From contig NC_091152.1 of assembly GCF_040958095.1 (NCBI RefSeq), positions 17,772,296-17,836,295 of the forward strand: 64,000 nt of DNA, written 5' to 3'. The DNA is from Procambarus clarkii (Eukaryota > Arthropoda > Malacostraca > Decapoda > Cambaridae). Shown here piece after piece: positions 10,301-25,300 of the stretch. A model generated the notes under the pieces. That model saw nothing but the letters and a program-made list of their open reading frames with translations. It did not search any database and was not told where the DNA came from. Position 1 is the first letter of the stretch. Every line of letters begins with the position of its first letter. The position numbers and the translations under genes were made by a program.

Positions 10301-13300
10301 TAATGCTGAGTTATAGTAGCCACTTTACAAAACATAAGGAACTGGTTACCTGCTTGACTTTGACAATTTATAATAGTCATCAGTGCAGAAACGAATATGA
10401 TTAAACAGATTGGTCGCTTAGTGTTAAGTTAAAAAAAACATTTGTTGCAATCTGTTTGGAAGACATTATACCTCACCCGGTCCTTGTCCTACGAGTGAGC
10501 AACGGCATCGTTACCTGGGATAACTAAAGGTTATCTTGAGATGATTTCGGGGCTTAATGTCCCCGCGGCCCGGTCCTCGACCAGGCCTACTTTTTGTTAC
10601 ACATCCCCAGGAAGCAGCCCGTAGCAGCTGTCTTAACTCCCAGGTACCTATTTCCCGGAACCTTAGGACTATGAACCCCGAGCGCTGTCCACTCAGCTGT
10701 CAGGCCCCAAACCTGATGCTTCAGGGTTCGGGAAACTTTTTATCAGACATGGCCCGCTGCGGTAGCAGTCCCTTGAACCATTCACTGGTAGGTAGATGTC
10801 TGACTTTTGCACGCCCTAGTTATCGTTAAACTGCTACTTTGTTATTTTTATTTGCATCTCATCTTACCAAGTCGTAAAGTGCCAATTAAGACTACAGGCC
10901 AGCGATGAATCTCCTAAAGAGGTATAATCATCCGTCTGCTCTGTACTTAATAATTACTGCTTCAGTGGAGGCTGTGTTCCATCCTCGAAATATTTGCTTT
11001 CATTTTTCAGGTTATTGAAGATTAATTATTCAGTCATTGCAAAGGATATCCATGAGTTAATAAGGAAGTGAAACAGGATTATATGATAGCCTGTAGTGTT
11101 GATAAATCTGTTATCCCATACAGAGGTCTAAACAAAAATAATGTCACCCTGTTTAAAAATTGTATTCATTTTTTTTTTCAAATTTATTAAAAAAAATTGC
11201 ATTCAAATGATACCAAACTAAGTACGAACACTTGAACAAAATATCCACAAATAGGAAGCACATAGTTGTACGATGTATTAGGATTAGTGTATGCGTGGAA
11301 TTAAAATTATATAAAGACGACTCAAATTTTCAGGTGTGGATTTTGCAGTTGTAATTCTTAATTCCAGTCAATTCAACAGTTGGGGGTAGAAATAGCCTAA
11401 GTTACTAAATCCCTTTGAGATGTATTTTTTTCTTGTCTCAAACATACTTGAACTTGAATTCAACAGTATTAACCGTTTAACTCTGCTATACTTGCTGCTC
11501 TTCAGTGTACTGTATACTAAAACTTCGCATTCAAAAACTATCGATATATTCACAGTCCTCGCCATCAAAGCATTTCAGAATAAAATCTTGTATATATTCC
11601 CAGATCACTACGCTAACCACTTGGACTGGTCGGTACAGCGACGACCTCGCGTTTTGCTGGTTGGCGTACGTATCTCGACGGTCCAAGAGGTTAGACAACA
11701 TTCCTCCACTCCGTCATTATATCCCAGCTCGTATCCTGCCCTCATATCCCTCACTCCGTCATTATATCCCAGCTCGTATCCTGCCCTCATATCCCTACCA
11801 TGTTCTATAGTCATATTGGCTTAGCACTTTCTCCTGATAATTATCTGTCAATGCCGGTCGGCCGAGCGGATAGCACGCTGGACTTGTGATCCTGTGGTCC
11901 TGGGTTCGATCCCAGGCGCCGGCGAGAAACAATGGGCAGAGTTTCTTTCACCCTATGCCCCTGTTACCTAGCAGTAAAATAGGTACCTGGGTGTTAGTCA
12001 GCTGTCACGGGCTGCTTCCTGGGGGTGGAGGCCTGGTCGAGGACCGGGCCGCGGGGACACTAAAAAAAAAGCCCCGAAATCATCTCAAGATAACCTCAAG
12101 AATGGGTTATTATTATTATTAACATCTTTATTGACAAAATTAATTACAATTTTGCCTAATCTGAGGATTTCGATTAAGTCTTATTACAGTGAGGATAATG
12201 CTGGTATTCACTGTCACGCAGGACAGAGGGTCATACATAAGACCAATGGTTATTATATCGTAAAGAGGACATAACACTTGGGTGCCAGTCTTATGTTTTT
12301 CTCTGGACTAGACACATGTACAGCATTGGTTAAATGTTACAATTTGCCACAATGTGACTTCCCTTTAACTTCCTCCTAACATAATTAACTACATCTGCCT
12401 AGTACTGGATTCAGATACCGGTACAGCAGGCTCCATATTCCACTTCATACCGCTTATGAGCTTGATATGCTAAATTTTGCCTTAGATATTTATAGATCGT
12501 TCATTATAGAAATCCCTAAGAAATCTAACATTTTCAGGCTAGATCCAATTCATCTCACGCCCCATAGACTGCCTGGCGAGCACTATGCATGATTTTCTCC
12601 AAAAAGTATAGCTTAAATAAAGTCTACGCACGATACGTTTCCATCTTCTTCTTGAGGTTATCTTGAGATGATTTCGGGGCTTTAGTGTCCCCGCGGCCCG
12701 GTCTTCGACCAGGCCTCCACCCCCAGGAAGCAGCCCGTGACAGCTGACTAACACCCAGGTACCTATTTTACTGCTAGGTAACAGGGCATAGGGTGAAAGA
12801 AACTCTGCCTATTGTTTCTAGCCGACGCCTGGGATCGAACCCAGGACGACAGGATCACAAGTCCAGTGTGCTGTCCGCTCGGCCGACCGGCTCCCTGACT
12901 ATAATACATTGTTTGTTGTTGACACATTGTCTTATTTTCTGCAGATGAAAGACCTCGAGTTATGCCTTGAGTCCAGCAGACAGGATCTCAGAAAATTATC
13001 TGTCAGAGTTGATTTTTTAAAGAAGTATTATGATGTCACCATGAAGGGCATAACTATTACAACAGGTAAATGGTTATTTATTTACTTATAGTTTTCTTTG
13101 TAAGAGGTGTTAGTGGGTTTAAAGGAAAGAGCTACATCTACATCACAGCTACTTAATAGCTATATCAGTAACTTTTATTAATTTATTTATTTATATACCT
13201 ATTTATTTATTTATTTATTTATATACAAGAAGGTACATTGGGTTGAGAGTACAAAACATTGGTGTTATTACAGTCTTGCACAGCCATTAACAGGCACAGC

Positions 13301-16300
13301 GTTTTGGGCAGGCACTTAACCTAACAGATATAAAGTAAGAGTAATTAGAAGGTAGATTGTAGCAGAATTTTTATTTCAACATAAGATACATTAAAAATTG
13401 ATTGAATTAATTATACTGTTGATGCTGCATGCCTTAAGTACTGTAATAATACTGGGGAAGTAGGTAGCACAAGATACAGTGTGAGTTATACTGTTGATGC
13501 TGCATGCCTTAAGTACTGTAATAATACTGGGGAAGTGGGTAGCACAAGATACAGTGTGAGTTATACTGGTGATGCTGCATGCCTTAAGTACTGTAACAAT
13601 ACTGGGGAAGTGGGTAGCACAAGATACAGTGTGAGTTATACTGTTGATGCTGCATGCCTTAAGTACTGTAATAATACTGGGGAAGTGGGTAGCACAAGAT
13701 ACAGTGTGAGTTATACTGGTGATGCTGCATGCCTTAAGTACTGTAATAATACTGGGGAAGTGGGTAGCACAAGATACAGTGTGAGTTATACTGTTGATGC
13801 TGCATGCCTTAAGTACTGTAACAATACTGGGGAAGTGGGTAGCACAAGATACAGTGTGAGTTATACTGGTGATGCTGCATGCCTTAAGTACTGTAACAAT
13901 ACTGGGGAAGTGGGTAGCACAAGATACAGTGTGAGTTATACTGTTGATGCTGCATGCCTTAAGTACTGTAATAATACTGGGGAAGTGGGTAGCACAAGAT
14001 ACAGTGTGAGTTATACTGTTGATGCTGCATGCCTTAAGTACTGTAACAATACTGGGGAAGTGGGTAGCACAAGATACAGTGTGAGTTATACTGTTGATGC
14101 TGCATGCCTTAAGTACTGTAATAATACTGGGGAAGTGGGTAGCACAAGATACAGTGTGAGTTATACTGGTGATGCTGCATGCCTTAAGTACTGTAACAAT
14201 ACTGGGGAAGTGGGTAGCACAAGATACAGTGTGAGTTATACTGTTGATGCTGCATGCCTTAAGTACTGTAATAATACTGGGGAAGTGGGTAGCACAAGAT
14301 ACAGTGTGAGTTATACTGGTGATGCTGCATGCCTTAAGTACTGTAATAATACTGGGGAAGTGGGTAGCACAAGATACAGTGTGAGTTTGAAGAACAAGGT
14401 AGGAAACTATGTGGAGGTAATTAGGCACTTCTTGGTTTTACATTTAAATAAAGTATAGGTTGGACAGTTTTTTAATTCATTATGGAGTGAGTTCCATAAA
14501 CTAAGTCCTTTTATTTGCATGGAGTGTTTGCACAGTTTTAATCTGACTAGGGATATCTAAAAGATATTTATATCTGGTGTGGTTGTTCTTGAGTTCTGGG
14601 AGCCACTTAGTGGCATGTCTTTGCACCTCTTCCAGTTTGTTGATGTGCTTCTTAAGATATGGGCACCATACATCCGCTGCATATTCCAGCTTTGGTCTAA
14701 TAAAAGTCGTGAACAATTTCTTTAGTATTTCTCCATCCATGTACTTAAAAGCAATTCTGAAGTTAGAAAGTGTAGCACAGGCTCCTTGCACAATATTCTG
14801 AATGTGGTCCTCAGGTGACAGTTTTCTATCTAGAACCATCCCTAGATCCCTTTCTTTGTCAGAATTATTTAAAGATTTCTCACATAATATATAGGTTGTG
14901 TGGGGTCTTATGTTCTCCAATTCCACATTCCATAACATGGCATTTATTCACATTAAATTCCATATGCCAAGTGTTGTTCCATCTACTTATTTTGTCCAGG
15001 TCTTCTTAAAGGGCATGACAATCATCTAGGTTTCTTATCTTCCCTATTATCTTACCATCATCAGCAAACATGTTCATATAATTCTGTATTCCAACTGGTA
15101 GATCGTTTATGTAGACAATGCACATTACCGGTGCAAGAACTGAACCCTGAGGTACTCCACTTGTGACATTCCTCCAATCCGATACACTGCCTCTGATTAC
15201 GGCCCTCAATTTTCTGTCAGTTAGGAAATTTTTTATCCATCATTTTAGAAGCTTACCTGTCATCCCTCCAATAAGTTCCAGTTTCCAGAACAACCTCTTA
15301 TGTGGAACTCTGTCAAAAGCCTTTTTAAGTCCAGATAGATGCAGTCAACCCAACCATTTCTTTCCTGTAAAATCTCTGTGGTTCGATCATAGAAACAGAG
15401 TAAATTCGTTACACAGGATCTTCCAGAACGAAAACCATACTATCTGATATTATATCGTTTTTCGCCAGGTGTTCTACCAATTTAGTTTTAATTATGTTTC
15501 CAACATTTTGACTATTACACTTGTCAATGATACAGGTCTATAACTGAGGGGTCTTCCCTGCTGCCACTGTTGTAGATTGGAACTGTTAGCCTTTTTCCAC
15601 ACATCTGCTACGACTCCTGTACACAGGGATGCCTGAAAAATCAGTTGAAGTTGAATGCTGAGCTCAGGTGCACATTCTCTCAGAACCCATGGTGAAACTC
15701 CATCTGGACCAACTGCCTTGTTCTTACTTAGCTCCTTGAGCATTTTTTCCACTTTGTCTCTAGACACCTCTATGTGTTCTATGTATTCTATGTTGTTCTC
15801 TGGAATTCTTATTGTGTCTTGTTCTCTGAAGATTTCATTTTGTACAAACACACTGGAACTTTTCGTTTAATGTTTCACACATTTCCTTTTCATTTTCCGT
15901 GAATCTGTTTCCCATTTTCAACCTCTGAATATTATCCTTTACCTGCAATTTGTTGTTTATGAATTTATAGAATAGACCTGGTTCTGTTTTACATTTGTCT
16001 GCAATCCCTTTATCAAAATTTCTTTTTGCCTCTCTACTCACTGACGTGTAGTTGTTTCTCGCATCTTTGTATCGCTGGTATGTCTGGGGGTTTGGCCTCT
16101 TCCTGTATTGATTCCATTTTTGTGTCTTTTGGTCTCTGGCCCTCTCGCAATTTCTGTCGAACTAATCCTGTTCCATAGTTCTGCATCTCTGCTTTGGTAT
16201 AAATTTTTTGTGCCTTTATCATATATTTCACAAAACTTGACATACATCTCATTTACTTCATGTCCTAACAGCAAGTCTTTCCAAGACGTGTGTGTGTAGT

Positions 16301-19300
16301 GTGTAGGTTGGGTATTTGTGGTGTAGTGTGTGGGGGTTGGGGTTTGAGTAAATAAAGGTAGTATCGTCAGTAAAAAAAGTATAGGTTTAACAATATTAGA
16401 GACATTAGGCAAGTCATTGATGTATATAAGAAATAGAGATTCTAAGATCCAGCCCTGTGGCACCCCTACGGTTAATGGTAGTGGGAGGAGGTTATCTCAT
16501 TGGTGGCTATATATTGGTGTCGGTCACTAAGATAAGATCGAATATAATTCAGAGCAAGGCCTCAGATTCCATGGTGGTGAGGTTTAAGAGGTTGTTATGG
16601 TAACTGATTACCGTTTACTATGCAACGATTAATGTTATAAAGTAATCATCTTCATAAATGTTGAAAATGTTTTTGAACATTTTGGAAAATCACCAGCATT
16701 ATATGTTGTCATCACCTATATTTATACATTCACGTGAGGCAGGCAGAAAATTCTCTCATGTGTGTATTTAGGCTTTGAAATTGTTTTTCAGTGAAAAAGT
16801 GGTGTGATGGCTTGTTAATTAACTCTTTATGTTAATTTTTACTATTTATCATTTAATATTTAATAATTTACTATTTTGAACACTTAAACAGGTCACTTGG
16901 AATTTCTGAAAAGAAAATTGGATAAGGAAGGAGACGAGGATTTCAAGGAATGGTATGATTTCTTCGAGAGTGAAAAGAAACACTACAAGGAGGGTGAACA
17001 TACTGAACACACCAAGGAGGGTGATGATACTGAACACATCGAGGTGGGTGAAGATACTGAACACATCGAGGTGGGTGAAGATACTGAACACATCGAGGTG
17101 GGTGAAGATACTGAACACATCGAGGTGGGTGAAGATACTGAACACATCGAGGTGGGTGAAGATACTGAACACATCGAAGTGGGTGAAGATACTGAACACA
17201 TCGAAGTGGGTGAAGATACTGAACACATCGAAGTGGGTGAAGATACTGAACACATCGAACTGGGTGAAGATACTGAACACATCGAAGTGGGTGAAGATAC
17301 TGAACACATCGAACTGGGTGAAGATACTGAACACATCGAAGTGGGTGAAGATACTGAACACATCGAAGTGGGTGAAGATACTGAACACATCGAAGTGGGT
17401 GAAGATACTGAACACATCGAAGTGGGTGAAGATACTGAACACATCGAAGTGGGTGAAGATACTGAACACACCAAGGTGGATGATGATACCGAACACTCCA
17501 TGAATGATGACTCCGAACACACTGAGAGTGATGATACTGAACATACCTCAAGTGATGATTCTTATGATTCTGAATACGCCAAGAACGGTGATGATACTGA
17601 GCACACCAAGAATGATGGTACTGAACACAATACGAGTGATGATACTGAACACACCACGAGTGACGAACATGAACACACCACGAGTGATGATACTGAACAC
17701 ACCACGAGTGATGATTCTGTACTCACGAATACTACTGAGCACTCCACAAGTGATGATACTGAAAACACCACGAGTGATGCTACTGAAAACACCATTAGTG
17801 ATGATACCGAATGCACCATGAGTGGTGATTCTGACTACAGTACGAGTGATGATACTGAATACACCAAGCTTGTTGATACTAAACACACCGAGGTGGGTGA
17901 TGATATTGAACACACCAAGGTGGGTAGTGATACTGAATACACCATGAAGGGTGATGATACAGAACACACCATGAAGGGTGATGATACAGATCACACCAAG
18001 ATGGGTGATGATATTGAACACACCAAGGTGGGTGATGATATTGAACACACCAAAATGGTCAATGAGACGGAACACATCAAGGTGGGCGATGATACTGAAC
18101 AGACCAAGAAGGGTGATGATACAGAACACAAGATGAGTGATGATATTCAACACACCAAGGTTGGTGGTGATAGTGAACACGCCAAGAATGATGATACGGA
18201 GCATAGGAAGAATGAATACACTATACACATAATCAGTGATGATACTGAACATACGACGAGTGATGAGTCTGAACACATTAACGAGAGTGATGAGTCTGAA
18301 CACCCCAAGTGTGATTATATTAAACACGCCACAAGTGATGCTAAATACACTAAGATTGATGATACTGAACATAACAAGAGTGATGATACTAAACACACCA
18401 AGAAGAATGACGATTGTGAACATACCAATAGTAAGGATTATGAACACACCATGAGTGATTATACTGACCACACTGCAAGTAATGATGAACTCTCCACGAG
18501 TGATGGTGATGATGAACTCTCCATGAGTGATGAAAGTGATCACACTAGGAGTGAAGTTGACCACGCCTTGAGTAACGATGCTGAGAGCTCCTCAGACACG
18601 TAAGTCCCAAGTACTAGTATCCTGATGAGGTCATTTTCTCTCATTATAGTGTATATGTATATGGAAAAGATCTTTTGTATTTGTAACTGATATTCTACTG
18701 CTACCGATGATTTACACATGGGTAAATACCTTGTTGTATCAGTAGATTCACTCTGTCTCACCCAGACAGGAGTAGTGGTGTTGGCGTGTTAGCAGGGATT
18801 TTCAAGTTTTGCGTTCCAGTCCTCGCTAATGCGTCAGTAGTTTCAGGGAAAAAAAATTCAGTTTTAGTTCCCGCTTGCAAAATTATTTCAGAGTCTAGTT
18901 TTAGGGAAATATTTCAGAGTTCATTTTCAAAGAGTAGTTTATTACGAGTTTGTTAAAGAAATCTTATTAGGAAAATTCAGGGCAAACGTCACTGCTGTAC
19001 GTGTACTGTACTTGCTGAAATCTTTTGGGGGAAAATTCGATGCTCTGTCACACTGTTGCAAGCAGATTTTTTCAGAGTTCATTTTCGGAGAATAGTTTAT
19101 TAGGAGTTTGTTAAAGAAATCTTATTAGGGGTCAAAGTTGTCTCTGGGTTCTTAAAGAGTTCTTATGGGGGAAATTCAAATATCTTCAGAGTCTATTTTA
19201 AGACAGAATTTTTTCAGAGCCCAGTTTAAGACCGATTTTTTTCAAGTCCAGTTTTGTTAAAAAAAAGAATGTCAAAGCCTATTTTCAGAAAATAGGATTA

Positions 19301-22300
19301 TTGAGAGTTTCTTAAGTAATTCCCAGTACCCGATGCTAGTTCTTGGACCCAGCTCTATACGTTTATAAGGGTAATTTCGCTACTAGTAGCCTAATTTTAG
19401 CTCATTTTAAAACAGTCATATTTCAGACGTAGTAAGAAAAGATAATAGAATTACCGAATTCTAGCTCCTGTTTTCACGGCTTAGATCACTCGCAAATTCA
19501 ATACTATCAGTCCAATTTCCCTGAAATTTAAAACCGCATATTTCTGACATAGTAAATATGGTCAAAGTAAATACCAAGTTTCAGCTCTTGTCCTCTGCCT
19601 TAGTTCCCTGTCGTATCTTTGTTAGTATCTACCCAAATCCTCTAAAATTTAAACCCACTATATTTGAGACATAGTAAAATAAATCAAAGCAATTACCGAG
19701 CTCCAACTCCTGTCCTCCACCTTAGTTCAATGTTCATCAAACTTAGTTATTCCAGAACATCAGACCAGCTCCCATCTATCACCTTATCAAGGAAACATAA
19801 CCTCTGCAGGCGATGAGTCACAATAACGTGGCTGAAGTATGTTGACCAGACCACACACTAGAACCAGGTTTCGGGTTAACGTTTCGGTCCAGGACGGACC
19901 GAAACGGCGTCGTGCCTTCAACTTCTAGTGTGTGGTCTGGTCAACATAACCTCTCCTTCAAAAGGCTTGTTTACTCAGCTGTGTAAATAATCACTTACCA
20001 GGTAATGATCACATGGCCATACTCACCTTATCTCTCCTCCGTGCCTCCACACCCTTACGCTCACTCTTCTCATACACCCCCCAGCTCCCCCTCATAATCA
20101 TTCCTTAATTATACTCTTGTCATAGTCATTCCATAATTATATGTTCTCTCCATGTTCTGCAAATGTTCACAGCATGCTCTCTGCAAGTTCAATTCATATT
20201 TTTCACCTGTTTCTCCACCTTCTAGCCATTCTCTTTCATGTGCTCTATAAATTCCACTCATGTTCTCCACGTTATCAGAATGTTCTTCACAAGTTCATTG
20301 TTCATCCTTCATATACTGCATATTTTTTTCATGTTTTCATATTCCTCGCATGTTCACTGTGTTCATCACATTTTTTTTTTGAGATATATACAAGAGTTGT
20401 TACATTCTTGTACAGCCACTAGTACGCGTAGTGTTTCGGGCAGGTACCTGGAATACTATCCCCGCCGCGAAGAATCGTTTTTTCATCCAAGTACACATTT
20501 TACTGTTGCGTTAAACGGAGGCTACAGTTAAGGAATTGCGCCCAGTAAATCCTCCCCGGCCAGGATACATATTTATACATATTCATATAATACTTTTATA
20601 TTTTGATATAATACATATTCATATAATACATATACATATTCATTTATACATATAATACATATTCTCTTACATATTCTTTAAAATCAAATGTACAATTGTT
20701 TCTGTCATTCAGTAATTAGTTCTCTGACAGTTATTATCATCCGCATTACTGTTCCTCCTAACAAAATAGTTCAATTTCATTTAGTTTTCAAATATTTAGT
20801 TACAATTTATTTAGAGATTTACAAATCATTTAGTTACACAGTATTTATTTAGTTATTTACTTAGGTTTATTTACAATCGACTATGTCAATGTATTTTTTT
20901 TTTCAACTTAATATTTCTTACCGGCACTGTTTAAAAAAAATGTTTTTTCAGTATCAAATTTATTAGGACAATCTTTTCCTAACGTTTCTTAACTAAAATC
21001 ATTCGTCAGTCAACTGAAAATAGCCAAGTGTAACTTTTTAAATTTACTTAAATAAAATAACTCGTTCGTTTAAAAAAATATTGCCAAAGGATTCTTTCCG
21101 ACATTGATCTTAACTAAATAACACTTCTCTCAACTCAAAATAGTCAAATAGTCTTTCAATACTTTCGTATATAGCAATAATACTTCGTGGAGTAAGAAAA
21201 ATAGTCAGAGATACTCTTTAAGACATCAATAACACACTCAAAGAGATCAAAGACACACTGAGAGTCATTAAGAATACACACAAAGACATTAAAAATACTA
21301 TTCATGCCATCAAACGTTATACTTAGAGTCATCAAAGTTATTATCAGAGACATCAAGGGTACACTCAGAGTCATCAAAGTTATTCTCTAAGACGTCTTCG
21401 AGCATCAAAGAAACTTTTTAAGACGTCTTTGAGCATCAAAGAAACTTTTTAAGACGTCTTCGAGCATCAAAGAAACTTTTTAAAGACATCTTCGAGCATC
21501 AAAGAAACTTTCTAAGACATCTTCAAGCATCAAAGAAACTAAACATCTTCGTACATTTAAAGATTCTTTTAAAGACCGCAAAAATACGTTACGATATAAG
21601 TTAATTAATAGTTGCACTCTTTAACCTGTCTTTATATAAAATGATCACTCTTTAGAACTTTTGTTGTACATCAAATAATACTCTCACTGTAACGAACATT
21701 GTTCTTCATTCAATAAATAATTAGTCACTAGCATCGTTTTGTAACATGTGTAAACTATAGTTTGTGTTAATCTTACTAAGACAAGATATTTTGTAGTCGC
21801 ATAACAACTTTAAGTAATATATCAAACTAAACATGTACAATTTTTTTTTTGTAACGATTCATGGCTTTATGTACTAATAAACTTAGGCGTCATGTAAAAA
21901 TGAGTAAAATAACTTTCTTTTATGTAGTAGTACCAGTTTACTAAAACATTTACAGTCAAAACTTGTTATTAACTTCTAACATGTCACTCACAAAAATACT
22001 TCAGTTCTCTGTAACATTTCCATCATTTCAACTTCAATTTCCATCAAATTTCAACTTTACGCAACTTCCATTAAACAATAGGTTTTCTCTGTCTTTTTTT
22101 TTTTTGAGATATATACAAGAGTTGTTACATTCTTGTAGAGCCACTAGTACGCGTAGCGTTTCGGGCAAGTCCTTAATCCTATGGTCCCTGGAATACGATC
22201 CCCGCCGCGAAGAATCGTTTTTTCATCCAAATACACATTTTACTGTTGCATTAAACAGAGGCTACAGTTAAGGAATTGCGCCCAGTAAATCCTCCCCGGC

Positions 22301-25300
22301 CAGGATACGAACCCATGACATAACGCTCGCGGAACGCCAGGCGAGTGTCTTACCACTACACCACGGAGACTGCTGTTGACTGACTGTCATGTATATTAGT
22401 AAGGCAAACGTTTACCAAAGACATATCTTGTAATGAAACTTGTTTATACAATAACTTTTAGTTACATTATATTAGACCTCTGACAAAACTTTCCATCAAC
22501 TTAATACGAAGGCGCATATAACTTACCAAACTTAACTTACGTAACATATCTTACTTGAAGCATCGTCTTATTCTCTCTGGTATATCAAGTCTTCATTTAA
22601 TTTCCCAGACAACACTCTGTTACACTTACAGATATACACACCAGAACTTACATATCACATTCTCAAACATATACAAATGATTACAATAACACTCACAAAC
22701 TTATAAATAAATTCACAAACTTATACAACATAAGAAAATACTCAAACAAACTTGCACATGCACACATTTTCTCTGTTCAGCCCCCTCCCCGCTCAGCTCG
22801 TTGTCGCCGTCTGGGGGCTTAGTGGGCGGCTGCCGGAGTGTGATGCTCCTTGGGACAGTCCTCTGTCCTTTTCTAGCCTTGTGCTCCTGCTGCCGTCCTC
22901 TCCAATTCTGCTGGGCATCTTTTCCTTTTCCTTCTGTTTCGTTTTTCTCCCCCCTCTTCTCCTATCTGCTTGCCGTTTCCTGCCGACCTTTTGCTCGTTC
23001 TGGTTCTTCCCTTGGACTTCTTCTACTTTGATGCCCGGGTGCTTGAGGAGGCATACTCTTGCACCCGTAGAACTGCAGTACCCGACGTCGAGAGCGAGGG
23101 GAACCTTTTATTGTCAATCCCCACTTCGTCACTGAACCCGATCTCGACGGACTGTCGGTTTCTTAAGGTGGCGTTTGTGGGGCGTATACTCACGACGCAC
23201 CCCTAGGAGGCCCCGACAAGATCGGCGATAGCTTCTTGTTGGGTGTCCTGCCTCTAATTGTGGCTCCATGGTGGGTGTGGGGGCACATTCGTGAGTGAAT
23301 TCGTCATTTCGTCAAGATGATAACCCCTGTTTCGGCTGCTTCTGGCTTACCTTTTCAGGCTCGTGGGGTGGGCGACCAAGCCCCCGAGTCGGTCCGTATT
23401 GGAAGACCGGGCTCTGTAGCCTCCGCTGCATTGGGCCCCGACCTTGCTCCTCCTTTGGCCTCTCTGACTCCTTCCCCTGGCTCCCCTCCCTCCTCTGTGG
23501 TTGGGTCGAGCCCCAAGCCCCCAGTGGTGACTACCTCGTCCCCTGGCGCGGCTCCTTCTCTAGTTGTAACTACTGCGCCTTTTAACCCCTCTCTCTCTGG
23601 GGGTTCTCACCGCAGTTCTCGTCACGGCCGCCCTCGCTCGATTCCTTCCAGTTCTGCTACCTATCAAGCCTTGTTTGGTCCCGCTTCGTGGGCCAAATAT
23701 TTTGATCTCCTCCCTCTTGATTCTGCGCCTCCTGACGATTTCTCCCTTCATCGACATCTCATTGATTCCGTGGATGCCTCCATTACTTTTAACCCCACTC
23801 GTCTCGGTACGCGTGTCGTTGCTGCTCCTTCTCAGGATGCTGCTTCCCGCTTGGCTGCCTTATCCTGCCTTGGCGAGACCCCCGTTCGGGTCTCGAAGAA
23901 CGTTCAGTTGAATGCCAGTGTTGGCACTATTTTGCTCCCGCCCCATGTTGCGACCGGTGTTCGGGACCTACGCGACTGCCACGACGATATTCAACATATC
24001 CTCGCTGCCCAGGGCCATTCTATTCTCCAGGTGGACACGTTTACTCGTCCCCCTCGTGGTAGTCGCCGTCAACCCCTCCGGGTTGTGAAGATTACCTTTG
24101 ATGGTAGGACCCTTCCACCCTCGGTCATTCTTGCTGGTGCCAGGTGCTCTGTCCAGGAGTACATTCCTTCTCCTCGGCTCTGCAACAAGTGCTGGAGGTT
24201 TGGGCATGGTGCCCTCCGCTGCTCCGGGACTGTCTCTCTCTGTCCTTTGTGTGGTGGCGAAGGTCACTCTAAGTCGGAGTGCGCTTCTCCCCAGGCTCGT
24301 TGCCTCAACTGCGGTGAGGCCCATCCTACCTTCTCCCGTGCGTGTGTCCATTACAAGCTTGAGGCAGCCGTCCTCAACTTGAAGCACCGGGAGCGTTTAT
24401 CTTTTCCTGAGGCGAGGCGCCAGGTTCGCCGGCTCCCGCCTTATGCTAATATCTCTTATGCTCGCGTGTTGCGCTCTTCCTCTCCTCGTCCTTCCCGCCT
24501 TCCTCAGACTCACAACCGTTTCCAGGCCTTGGACCCTGATGCGCCCACTGCCCCCTCCTCTGTCCCTTTGGGTTCTCTCCCGAAGGATCCTCCTCCTGGT
24601 CCTCTGTCTGGGGTTCCCCTTCCTTCTACCCGGTCTGTCGTGTCTTCTGTGTCTCCTTCCTCGTCCCCCTCCGATCCTCCTTCCCATCCTCTTCCTCCAT
24701 CTATCGGCTCTCCCCGCCGCCTGTCGGTGCGGGCGGATGTCCATCGCTCTCCTAACGGCCGTCGTGTGTGCTCTCGTTCGGCTTCTCCTGTTGAGACACT
24801 GGAATCCGTTGCCCGGTACGTAGTTGCTGGGACACCGGTCTCTTTAAGTCAGAAGCGTAAGCCTGGCTCCTCTCCTTCCTCTTCCCCGGCGGGTAAGAAG
24901 GCTTCGCTTTCTTCCTCAGCTCCTCCTTCTGGCTCTGTTGCTCCTTCCACTCCCGTTTCAGTGCTTGCGCCCCCTGTTCCCGCTATGGAGGTTTCTTTGG
25001 CCCCTGCTTCCCTTTCGGTTGCTGCTCTTGCTGGGGTGCGCTCCTCTCTTTCTACTCCCCCTCTTCCTGCTGCTGTCCTTGGCTGCTCCTCTCCGTTGTC
25101 TCCTCCTCCTCCTCCTCCTCCTCCTCCTCCTCCTCCTCCGGACCCTGCCCGCCCACCTCTGATCTGTTCTCCCGTTTCCTTCCCTCCGTCTTTGCTCAGT
25201 TTACCCATGCCCCCTAATCCTGACTTTGCTGACCCTGATCCCGACCCTGATATTCTTTAACGTGCTCTGTTGGTCTTTCGCCTTTGTTTCTTCCTTGTTC

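Noticed and set aside
11851-12896. tRNA genes at the SINE heads (also 40111, 41122, 22303, 42032)
   Set aside because: A and B boxes are present, but acceptor stems and clean anticodon stems are absent. The sequences continue into shared SINE bodies, so they are pol III promoters of SINEs.
13391-14458. 325- and 345-codon frames on opposite strands of the 75-bp array
   Set aside because: A 25-codon period keeps both strands open. The array lies between two supported exons of gene A and has no splice-phase support of its own.
16849-17551. Minus-strand and alternative plus-strand frames over exon 3 (FSIFTHFDV-, CSVSSPTSM-, KILNTSKWV-type)
   Set aside because: By-products of the 27-bp repeat. 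The frame EDTEHIEV continues far beyond the perfect repeats into diverged units and matches the phases of exons 2 and 4.
18597-18603. Gene A ending at the TAA after exon 3
   Set aside because: The stop overlaps a consensus donor GTAAGT, and splicing to 32184 restores the frame into a well-supported exon. No AATAAA is seen shortly after. Kept only as a possible intron-retention form.
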